In this document: piece after piece, positions 9,322 through 16,140 of the stretch | Layout of the letters: each line of letters starts with the position of its first letter | How positions within the stretch are numbered: the first letter of the stretch is position 1 | From: an uncultured Fusobacterium sp. | GTDB taxonomy: Bacteria; Fusobacteriota; Fusobacteriia; Fusobacteriales; Fusobacteriaceae | NCBI GenBank assembly: GCA_900541465.1 | Contig: UQJY01000008.1 | Span: 1 to 57,656, forward strand | Direction of reading: 5' to 3' | DNA length: 57,656 nt | Translations under genes and position numbers: made by a program | The notes under the pieces: generated by a model | Databases searched by the model: none | Told to the model about the DNA's origin: nothing | The model's input: only the letters and a program-made list of their open reading frames with translations

Positions 9322-10851
9322 TTATTTTGTTTTCATAAAAGACTGGGCAGTTTTTATTTTAGCAATAAGAGTTTCAATCTTAGGGTCTTTTTCAATTCCT
9401 GTTGAAGTTGGAACTCTTAAGTTTTGACTTGTGCTGTCAGGCATTTCAGAAGAAAGAGTTTCTTCATCAAAATCGCTTTCTACATTTTCTTCATAAACTT
9501 TTTCTGTTTCAGTTTCTTTAGGTAAAATACTATTAGAAGAAACAGGGAATTTATATGTGTGACCTATTTTAATATTCTGTCCGTCAGTGATTTCAGGGTT
9601 AAGAGCAACTACAGCATCAACAGTTGTTCCATATTTTTTAGAAAGAGAATATAAAGTATCCCCTTTTACAACTTTATGCTCAATATATTTTTCAACATTT
9701 TTTAAGTTCGGAAGATTTTTTTCAGCTAAAGGGCTTTTGTTTGAAGTCATAATATAAGTCTGTCCTATGCTAATTGTTTTTCCATCTTCTATTGTTGGGT
9801 TAAGAGCAACTATTTCAGCTACAGTTGTGTTGTATCTTTTTGCAAGAGAATATAAAGTGTCTCCTTTTACAACTGTGTGAGTTGTAAACTTTTCTGCTGA
9901 AGCTGTTTCTTGTTTTGGGGTTTCTGCAGCAGGAGCATCATCAATCATAACAATATCCTCTTTTTTGATAAGTTTATAGAAAATTCTATTTGTATCACGT
10001 TTTGGAGCATCAAAATCTATTTTTAAAACTCCGATATTTTTTAAATTTTCTCCAGTCTGAACAATTACAGTGTCATTTATCATAATTTTTTCTTCAAGAG
10101 GTGTTTTGCTGTTCCCGTCAATTATAAGGTCTATTCCAGAAACTGATTCTGCAACAGCTGAACTCTGCCACTCTCTGTTTGTATCAGTGTTCATTCCTAA
10201 ATTTGTAAGGGCGATTATAAATTCAGCTCCTTGAGATTTTAATTCTTTAACAGTTTTTGTTGCAGCAAGAATAGGCTCATCAACAGTTAGTGTATCAAGG
10301 AAAGCATTTTCATTGTTGTAGATGTCAGGGCTTACAAGACCGAAAATTCCAACTTTTACCCCTCTTATATTTTTAATAATATATGGAGTAACATAGTCCT
10401 GTCCGTTTTGTTTTTTTAAGTTTGCTGCTAAAATTTTAAAATTTGCTCTCATTTCAAGAGATTTAATATTTTTTTCTCCATAGTTAAAGTCACTGTTTCC
10501 TAAAGTCACAGCATCAAGATTAAGAGCATTTAAAATTTTAACAATAGATTCTCCTTTATCTGTTTCAGCTATTGTACTTCCATAAAAAGTATTTCCGGCA
10601 TCAAGATATAATACATTTTCTTTTCCAAATTCTGTTCTTGCTCTTTCAAGAATTGTTGAAAATCTTGAATATCCCACACCTGTATTTTGTCCTCCTTCAA
10701 CTTGTCCGTTTGTATCTCCAAGATGAAGAATAGTAAGTTCATAATCTCTCGGAGCAGAGATGACTTTACTTCTATCTATATTTCCAACAGTGCAGGCTGT
10801 AAGTGATAAAGTAATAGCAGCTGAAATAAGCAGCTTAAATGTTTTTTTCAA
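9322..10851 (-). CDS. Lipoprotein with degenerate 5'-nucleotidase/metallophosphatase domain and two LysM domains
   Basis: The 509-aa protein has a lipoprotein signal peptide with lipobox LTAC (Cys20). A UshA/5'-nucleotidase-like calcineurin fold spans about 37-285, then two LysM peptidoglycan-binding repeats at about 323-367 and 390-436 (both begin with VVKGDTLYSL). The metallophosphatase motifs are recognisable but stripped of ligands: D46-T-N48 for DxH, N87 for the Asp of GD, N119-S120-D121 for NHE, T216-N217 for SH, and G-N247-S-K249 for GHSH. It therefore looks catalytically dead, probably a structural or binding protein anchored in the outer membrane or periplasm. The start is TTG with GGAGGT 6 nt upstream. 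It is the first gene of the rpoN operon. The C-terminal 70 residues are acidic, low-complexity sequence. Confidence 0.85.
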   Translation of the reverse strand: MKKTFKLLISAAITLSLTACTVGNIDRSKVISAPRDYELTILHLGDTNGQVEGGQNTGVGYSRFSTILERARTEFGKENVLYLDAGNTFYGSTIAETDKGESIVKILNALNLDAVTLGNSDFNYGEKNIKSLEMRANFKILAANLKKQNGQDYVTPYIIKNIRGVKVGIFGLVSPDIYNNENAFLDTLTVDEPILAATKTVKELKSQGAEFIIALTNLGMNTDTNREWQSSAVAESVSGIDLIIDGNSKTPLEEKIMINDTVIVQTGENLKNIGVLKIDFDAPKRDTNRIFYKLIKKEDIVMIDDAPAAETPKQETASAEKFTTHTVVKGDTLYSLAKRYNTTVAEIVALNPTIEDGKTISIGQTYIMTSNKSPLAEKNLPNLKNVEKYIEHKVVKGDTLYSLSKKYGTTVDAVVALNPEITDGQNIKIGHTYKFPVSSNSILPKETETEKVYEENVESDFDEETLSSEMPDSTSQNLRVPTSTGIEKDPKIETLIAKIKTAQSFMKTK

Positions 10852-10996
10852 AATGTTACCTCCATTAATTAAATGTATATTTATTACTATATAATATTAT
10901 ACTATAATATTTTTCATAATGAAAAAATTTTTTAAATATTTGAAGAATTTATTAAAAATTATTTTATGCAAAAAATAAATTGATTTTATTGGGATA

Positions 10997-11005
10997 TGGT
11001 ATAAT
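10997..11005 (+). promoter_or_regulatory. Extended -10 promoter of the autotransporter gene
   Basis: TGGTATAAT (10997-11005), an exact extended -10 with no good -35 at normal spacing, about 42 bp upstream of the start. The divergent gap 10852-10996 is AT-rich with possible minus-strand TATAAT-like boxes for the lipoprotein gene. Confidence 0.65.
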
Positions 11006-11046
11006 AAAAATAAAGGAAGATTAATAAAAATATTTTGGAGGAAAAA

Positions 11047-13386
11047 ATGTTTCACAGAAAAATAGCAGCTTTTTTAACAGTGATATTTATGCTGAATTTT
11101 ATTTCTGCATTTGGAGGAGAATACGGAAAGGTTTATACAAAAGCTGAAAAAATACAATCTATAGATAAGCAGATAGAAGAACTTTTAAAACAGAAAGCTG
11201 ACCTTGAGCTTATGAAAAAAAGAATAAACGAAAGTCCTGTGGAGATAGATAAACCTATGCCTCAAGGGTACAGGCCAAAAATAGCTCTGGTTTTAAGCGG
11301 AGGAGGAGCAAAGGGAGCAGCTCATATAGGTGTCTTAAAAGCTCTTGAAAAGTATAAAGTTCCTGTTGATTATATTGTAGGAACAAGTGTAGGGAGCATT
11401 GTAGGGGCGATGTATTCTGTGGGCTACACTCCAGAAGAAATAGAAAATATAGTTCTTAATCTTGATTTTATGGATTTGTTTTCAAATACAGAGGACAGAA
11501 CTTTAAAAGACATATCAGATAAAATTGTTTATGCAGAGAGACCAATAAAAATTACAATAGATAAAAATAATGAAATCCATTTTCCCAAAGGTTTTGTTGA
11601 CGGAGAATATCTGTATTTAGAATTTAAAAAGATTTTTGACAGAGCTGGAAGAGTAGAAAACTTTAATGAACTTCCAATTCCTTACAGAGCTGTTACAACA
11701 GATCTGAACACAGGAAAAGAGGTTATTGTAAGTGAGGGAGATTTAGCAAAAGCAGCTCTTATGAGTATGGCAATTCCATCGGTAATTGTTCCTGTTGAGC
11801 ATAAAAATAACTATTATGTAGATGGAGGAGTAATAGATAATTTCCCAATAATAGAGGCATTAAAAGAAAAGGCAGATATTATAATTGCAGTTGATATTAC
11901 AGCTGATTCTGAAATAATTACAGATAAATCAAATATAATAAGTGTAGTAAATAAAATCGCTACTTATCAGGGAGATAAAAGCACAAAAGAACAGAAAAAA
12001 TATGCAGATATTCTTGTTGTTCCAAAGGTAAAAGAACATAATACTCTCGATTTCGGTTCGCTTCCAGCTCTTATTAAAGAGGGAGAGGAAGCTGGAGAAT
12101 CATTCTCACATATTTTCAAAAATATAAGTGATGAAAAAAGATTTGCTGAATATAAAGAAAAAGCTGAAAATTTAAAACCTACAAAAATAAAAATAGAAAA
12201 CGTAAAACTTGAAGGAGCTGAATCTTTAAATTCAGAGGCAGTAAAACGTTTTATGCCTAAAAAAGAATATCTTACAGTTGAGGATATAAATTTGTGGGCA
12301 AGAGAAATTTACAATCTTTCATATGTTCAGAGAGTCTTTTATAATATTGATGAAGAAACAAATACAATAAGTTTTTCAGTAAAAGAAGAAAAAGGATATA
12401 AACTTATGGCAGGGCTTGGGTATGTTTCTGATTATGGTTCTATTTTAAGTGTAGATTTAGATGTTCCAAGTCTTAACAGACATAAACAAAATTATATATT
12501 AAATTTTGAGCTTTCTAAATATCCAAAAATATCTTTGAGAAATAAAATGTCTTTTGGTCTTGGAGATATTCAATTTTTAGGAGGATACGGAATGTCTTAT
12601 GGAATGTCTCCTGTATTTTTCTATAGAGACGGAGATAAATCTTCAGTTTATGTTTCTAATGTATTTAATGCTCAGCTTGATATGGGAACAAGTATATTCA
12701 GAGATTATCTTTTTGGAATATCACTAGGATATAAAAATGTAAACAGCAGTTATGACAGCGGAGAAAGAGGAGACTTTACAGAAGACAGTATTAAAAATTA
12801 CACATGGAGCAGCTGGTATCTTCTTCATGATAATATGAATAAAACATTTTTCCCTACAAAAGGAAATTTCAGCAATATCACAGGATTTTCAGGAATTTCT
12901 CTTGATGATAAAGAGGAGTTTGCTGGATATAATTATAAGTTTGAAATTGCAGCTCCAATAACAAAAAGATTCAGCACAGGTCTTTTTGTAAAAGGGGGAA
13001 AAATAGATATATCTCATATTGGAAAATCATATGAAGAGATGTTTAAACTTGGAGGTGTAAGAGACACAAGCACAGGTTTCAGAACTATGGGATTTTATGG
13101 ACTTCCTTATACAGGAATAATAACAGATGAATTTTTCTCTGGGGGAGTTTCAGTTCAATATGAGCTTTCAAGAAATTTATATCTTCTTGGAAAATATAAT
13201 TTTGTAACGTATAATTCAGATGGATTTTTCCATCAGGAAAATAATAAATTTGGTGAAGACTATCACAGTGGATATGGTGCAGGAATAGGATGGGATACTT
13301 TCCTTGGCCCAGTAGAAGCGGTGTTCACAAATAATATAGAAAATGATGAAGTTCTCTTCAGTATTTTCTTTGGATACACTTTGTAA
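11047..13386 (+). CDS. fplA: Type Vd autotransporter with patatin-like phospholipase domain (FplA-like)
   Basis: The 779-aa protein starts with a signal peptide (about 1-20), then a short helical linker, a patatin domain (about 75-270), a single POTRA-like domain (about 375-450) and a C-terminal 16-strand-type beta-barrel ending in aromatic Phe-Gly-Tyr-Thr-Leu. The catalytic dyad is present: Ser114 in GTSVGS and Asp259 in DGGVIDNF, with the oxyanion motif GGGAKG upstream. This is the architecture of PlpD and of Fusobacterium FplA, a surface phospholipase A1. The start is ATG 11047, preceded by GGAGG at 11037-11041; a TTG four codons earlier overlaps that site and is rejected. It should be secreted by Sec, inserted by Bam and expose the lipase at the surface. 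Confidence 0.88.
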   Translation: MFHRKIAAFLTVIFMLNFISAFGGEYGKVYTKAEKIQSIDKQIEELLKQKADLELMKKRINESPVEIDKPMPQGYRPKIALVLSGGGAKGAAHIGVLKALEKYKVPVDYIVGTSVGSIVGAMYSVGYTPEEIENIVLNLDFMDLFSNTEDRTLKDISDKIVYAERPIKITIDKNNEIHFPKGFVDGEYLYLEFKKIFDRAGRVENFNELPIPYRAVTTDLNTGKEVIVSEGDLAKAALMSMAIPSVIVPVEHKNNYYVDGGVIDNFPIIEALKEKADIIIAVDITADSEIITDKSNIISVVNKIATYQGDKSTKEQKKYADILVVPKVKEHNTLDFGSLPALIKEGEEAGESFSHIFKNISDEKRFAEYKEKAENLKPTKIKIENVKLEGAESLNSEAVKRFMPKKEYLTVEDINLWAREIYNLSYVQRVFYNIDEETNTISFSVKEEKGYKLMAGLGYVSDYGSILSVDLDVPSLNRHKQNYILNFELSKYPKISLRNKMSFGLGDIQFLGGYGMSYGMSPVFFYRDGDKSSVYVSNVFNAQLDMGTSIFRDYLFGISLGYKNVNSSYDSGERGDFTEDSIKNYTWSSWYLLHDNMNKTFFPTKGNFSNITGFSGISLDDKEEFAGYNYKFEIAAPITKRFSTGLFVKGGKIDISHIGKSYEEMFKLGGVRDTSTGFRTMGFYGLPYTGIITDEFFSGGVSVQYELSRNLYLLGKYNFVTYNSDGFFHQENNKFGEDYHSGYGAGIGWDTFLGPVEAVFTNNIENDEVLFSIFFGYTL

Positions 13387-13417
13387 GTTAATGTGTACAT
13401 TTTTAGAATATAAAATG

Positions 13418-13447
13418 TTGACAAAATATTTTATAGTATAGTAAAAT
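13418..13447 (+). promoter_or_regulatory. Promoter of the purine riboswitch operon
   Basis: A perfect -35 TTGACA (13418-13423), 18 bp, -10 TAAAAT (13442-13447). Transcription would start just before the aptamer at about 13455. Confidence 0.75.
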
Positions 13448-13457
13448 TTTAAGGTAT

Positions 13458-13520
13458 GCTCATATATACTTGTGATTGGACAAGAGTTTCTACGGCTGAC
13501 CGTAATCAGCTGCTATGAGT
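13458..13520 (+). promoter_or_regulatory. Purine riboswitch aptamer (guanine/xanthine type, C74)
   Basis: The three-way junction is complete by eye. P1 is CTCATA (13459-13464) with TATGAG (13514-13519). P2 is CTTGT/ACAAG (13469-13473, 13480-13484). P3 is GCTGA/TCAGC (13495-13499, 13506-13510). The joining segment AGTTTCTAC (13485-13493) matches the conserved purine core. Loops L2 (GATTGG) and L3 (CCGTAA) keep the GG/CC kissing pairs though each is one base shorter than in the B. subtilis xpt aptamer. The base before the 3' P1 strand is C13513, the position that sets guanine-type rather than adenine specificity. Confidence 0.9.
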
Positions 13521-13572
13521 TTCTTCTCCTCATCACTAATGTTTTTGGGTTAAAAACAATTAGGAGGTTTTT
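13515..13572 (+). promoter_or_regulatory. Expression platform of the purine riboswitch
   Basis: Two exclusive folds are visible. In one, the 3' P1 strand ATGAG (13515-13519) pairs with CTCAT (13529-13533). In the other, CCTC (13528-13531) and CTAATGTTTTT (13536-13546) pair with AAAAAC (13552-13557) and ATTAGGAGG (13559-13567), burying the Shine-Dalgarno GGAGG and ending next to TTTTT (13568-13572). Ligand-stabilised P1 would favour the second fold, so an OFF switch is expected, by ribosome-site masking and perhaps termination. Confidence 0.65.
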
Positions 13573-13579
13573 CAAAGAA

Positions 13580-14875
13580 ATGAGAAATTATTCACCATAC
13601 CATATTGATGGTATACCAAAATTATCAGAGGCTATCCCTTTAGGGTTACAGCACGTGCTTGCAATGTTCGTAAGTAATCTTACACCAGTCATTATTGTTA
13701 CAGGAGTTTTAAACGTTCCAATGGATGTTAAAACAAATCTTATTCAAGCATGTATGCTTATTGCAGGAATTAATACATTGGTACAGGCTTATACAATAGG
13801 ACCTGTTGGAGCAAGACTTCCGATAGTTGTAGGAATAAGTTTTACTTTTGTTCCAGTTGCAATATCAATAGGAACAAAGTATGGAATGGAAGGAATTCTA
13901 GGTGCAGTTATGGTTGGAGGGCTTTTTGAAGCTTGTATAGGTCTTTGCATGAAAAAGATAAGACGTTTCTTCCCGCCAGTTGTAACAGGAGTGGTTGTTC
14001 TTTCAATAGGACTTTCTCTTATACCAGTTGGAATAAACAGCTTTGCAGGAGGAGTAGGAGCAAGCGATTTCGGTTCTCTTACAAACTTAGGTCTTGGTGC
14101 AGCTGTTCTTACTGTGGTAATAGTATTAAAACAATTTACAAAAGGAATAACAAGTACAGGTTCAGTTTTCATAGGAACTGTTTTTGGTTTTATAGTGGCA
14201 CTTATTTTCGGGCTTACAGATCTTTCTCCAATTAAAGAGATGCCTTTTGTGTCTATTCCAAGACCTCTTTCTTATGGGTTTGCTTTCCATGCAGATGCGA
14301 TATTTGCAATGATGATGATGTTTATAGTTTCTGCTGTTGAAACAGTGGGAGATATGTCAGGAGTTACAATGGGGGGAGCAGGAAGAGAGGTTACAGACAG
14401 AGAGCTTTCTGGAGGAATTATGGCAGATGGTCTTGGTTGTGTTCTTGCTTCAATATTTTCAATACTGCCAACAACATCTTTCAGCCAAAACACAGGAATA
14501 GTAACTATGACAGGAGTAATGAGCAGATTTGTTGTAGGTGTAGGAGCAATGTTCTTAATTGCAGGAGCTTTCTTCCCAAAACTTGGTGCATTGCTTACAG
14601 TAGTACCTTCATCAGTAATCGGTGGAAGTCTTGTTATGATATTCGCAATGATATTTATAAGCGGTGTAAATCTTATTACAAAAGAACCTTTAAGAGGAAA
14701 AAATGCAGTTATTCTTTCAGTTTCTCTTGGGGTTGGATATGGACTTGGTGCAGTCCCAGGGGCTTTAGTAAACTTCCCTGAAAGTATAAGACTTATTTTT
14801 GGAGGATCAGGAATAGTTGTTTCAGCATCAATAGCGGTAATACTTAACATCTTATTACCAAACGATAAAAAATAG
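13580..14875 (+). CDS. NCS2 family purine (xanthine/guanine-type) permease
   Basis: A 431-aa polytopic inner-membrane nucleobase:cation symporter with about twelve to fourteen hydrophobic segments. The NCS2 signature region is present: ETVGDMSGVTMGG, then DGLGCVLASIF and TTSFSQNTGI, including the conserved Glu and Gln-Asn residues of the substrate site. The start is ATG 13580 with GGAGG at 13563-13567 (12-nt spacing). An in-frame GTG at 13472 lies inside the riboswitch aptamer and is rejected. It is the first gene after the riboswitch, followed 12 nt later by the hydroxylase genes, which points to purine uptake. It is more like PbuX/xanthine permeases than uracil permeases, but sequence alone does not settle the base. 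Confidence 0.88.
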   Translation: MRNYSPYHIDGIPKLSEAIPLGLQHVLAMFVSNLTPVIIVTGVLNVPMDVKTNLIQACMLIAGINTLVQAYTIGPVGARLPIVVGISFTFVPVAISIGTKYGMEGILGAVMVGGLFEACIGLCMKKIRRFFPPVVTGVVVLSIGLSLIPVGINSFAGGVGASDFGSLTNLGLGAAVLTVVIVLKQFTKGITSTGSVFIGTVFGFIVALIFGLTDLSPIKEMPFVSIPRPLSYGFAFHADAIFAMMMMFIVSAVETVGDMSGVTMGGAGREVTDRELSGGIMADGLGCVLASIFSILPTTSFSQNTGIVTMTGVMSRFVVGVGAMFLIAGAFFPKLGALLTVVPSSVIGGSLVMIFAMIFISGVNLITKEPLRGKNAVILSVSLGVGYGLGAVPGALVNFPESIRLIFGGSGIVVSASIAVILNILLPNDKK

Positions 14876-14887
14876 AGGAGGGGTATC

Positions 14888-15670
14888 TTGTTTACTTTTA
14901 CAAATTTTTTTCCAGCTTCTACAATAGAAGAAGCTTACAATGAATTGGTAAAAAATAAAAAAAATGTGATACTTGGTGGAACTTCTTATTTGAGAATGGG
15001 AAATGCTAACTACAATACAGCAGTAGACATTTCAAATGTAGAAGATATAGATAAAATAATAGAAAAAGAAGACAGTTTTGAAATAGGGGCTATGGTAAGT
15101 TTTAGACAGCTTGAAACAGATGAAGCTCTTTATAAATATTTTCCTGTAATATCTAATGCAGTTTATGATATTGTAGGAGTTCAGCTTAGAAATAATGCAA
15201 GAATTGGAGCTACCGTTTTCACAAAGCACGGCTTTTCAGATTTAATAACAGCTCTTTTATGTTTAGATACTTATGTTGTTCTTTATAAAGGGGGAACAAT
15301 AAAACTTGAAGATTTCTTAAATGAAAAAACTCCAAGAAAAGATATACTTGTTAAAATTATTATAAAAAAAGAAAATTTAAAAACATCTTTTCAATGTGTG
15401 AGAAAGAGCAAGGCAGATTATTCTGTTCTTAATATGGCTGTTTCAAAAAATGAAAAGGGAGAAATGAGAATTTCAGTTGGTGCAAGACCAAGCAAAGCTC
15501 GTCTTGCTCATAAATCAATGGAATGTTTATCTCAAAACTTTTCTGATAAATCTGTTTTTGAAATTATAAAAGAAGAGATAAAATTTGACAGCAATATGAG
15601 AGGAACAAAAGAATACAGAGAACTTTTGAGTGCAGCTCTTCTTGCAAAGGCTTTGAAGGAGGTGGAATAA
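14888..15670 (+). CDS. FAD-binding subunit of a xanthine dehydrogenase-type hydroxylase
   Basis: The 260-aa subunit belongs to the CO dehydrogenase/xanthine dehydrogenase flavoprotein family. The flavin-pocket segments are present in modified form: ILGGTSYLRMG near residue 30 and QLRNNARIGAT near 100, where family members usually have IRNxATIGGN. A C-terminal CO-dehydrogenase flavoprotein domain follows. It passes electrons from the 2Fe-2S subunit to NAD or another acceptor. The start is TTG 14888 behind GGAGGGG. The stop overlaps the next start by one base (TAATG), indicating translational coupling. It forms one enzyme with the two downstream genes. Confidence 0.87.
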   Translation: MFTFTNFFPASTIEEAYNELVKNKKNVILGGTSYLRMGNANYNTAVDISNVEDIDKIIEKEDSFEIGAMVSFRQLETDEALYKYFPVISNAVYDIVGVQLRNNARIGATVFTKHGFSDLITALLCLDTYVVLYKGGTIKLEDFLNEKTPRKDILVKIIIKKENLKTSFQCVRKSKADYSVLNMAVSKNEKGEMRISVGARPSKARLAHKSMECLSQNFSDKSVFEIIKEEIKFDSNMRGTKEYRELLSAALLAKALKEVE

Positions 15671-16140
15671 TGATTTTAACTACTACAATAAACAATAGAA
15701 AAAAAGAACTTTTAATAGATGCAGACGAATATCTTGTTGATACGCTTAGAAAAGCAGGGTATCTTAGTGTAAAAAGAGGTTGTGACACAGGTGCCTGCGG
15801 ACTTTGTACTGTCCTTGTAGAAGGAAAGCCTGTTCTTTCATGCAGTACACTTGCAGCAAGAGTTATGAATAAAAAAGTTGAAACAATAGAAAACTATCCA
15901 AAAGAAGCGGAAATGCTTGCAAAACATCTTGCAGAAGAAGGAGCTGAACAATGCGGATTCTGTGCTCCAGGATTTGCCCTTACAGTTATTGCAATGATGA
16001 GAGAATTAAATAACCCGACAGATGAAGAAATCCTTCATTATCTTAATGGAAATCTTTGCAGATGCAGTGGATATGCTTCTCAATTAAGAGGAATAAGAAA
16101 TTATATGAAAGAGGTGATGGACAGTGAAAATAATAAATAA
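15670..16140 (+). CDS. 2Fe-2S subunit of a xanthine dehydrogenase-type hydroxylase
   Basis: The 156-aa subunit has an N-terminal plant-type ferredoxin domain with the cluster motif CDTGACGLC plus a downstream Cys, and a C-terminal four-helix 2Fe-2S domain with CGFCAPG and NLCRCSGY. All eight cluster cysteines expected for the family are present. It relays electrons from the molybdenum centre to the flavin. It overlaps the preceding gene by 1 nt and the next by 17 nt, so the three subunits are tightly coupled. The length is typical for the small subunit of the three-gene enzyme. Confidence 0.94.
   Translation: MILTTTINNRKKELLIDADEYLVDTLRKAGYLSVKRGCDTGACGLCTVLVEGKPVLSCSTLAARVMNKKVETIENYPKEAEMLAKHLAEEGAEQCGFCAPGFALTVIAMMRELNNPTDEEILHYLNGNLCRCSGYASQLRGIRNYMKEVMDSENNK

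Noticed and set aside
13472..13579. GTG start for the NCS2 permease adding 36 residues
   Set aside because: These bases form the purine riboswitch aptamer and platform. ATG 13580 has a Shine-Dalgarno, and the added residues do not look like a permease N terminus.
14272..14850. Long open frame (192 codons) antisense to the permease gene
   Set aside because: It is a mirror of the coding strand's codon bias, has no Shine-Dalgarno and encodes a low-complexity Pro/Thr/Ile-rich product. Similar antisense frames inside pgk, fusA and tuf were rejected for the same reason.
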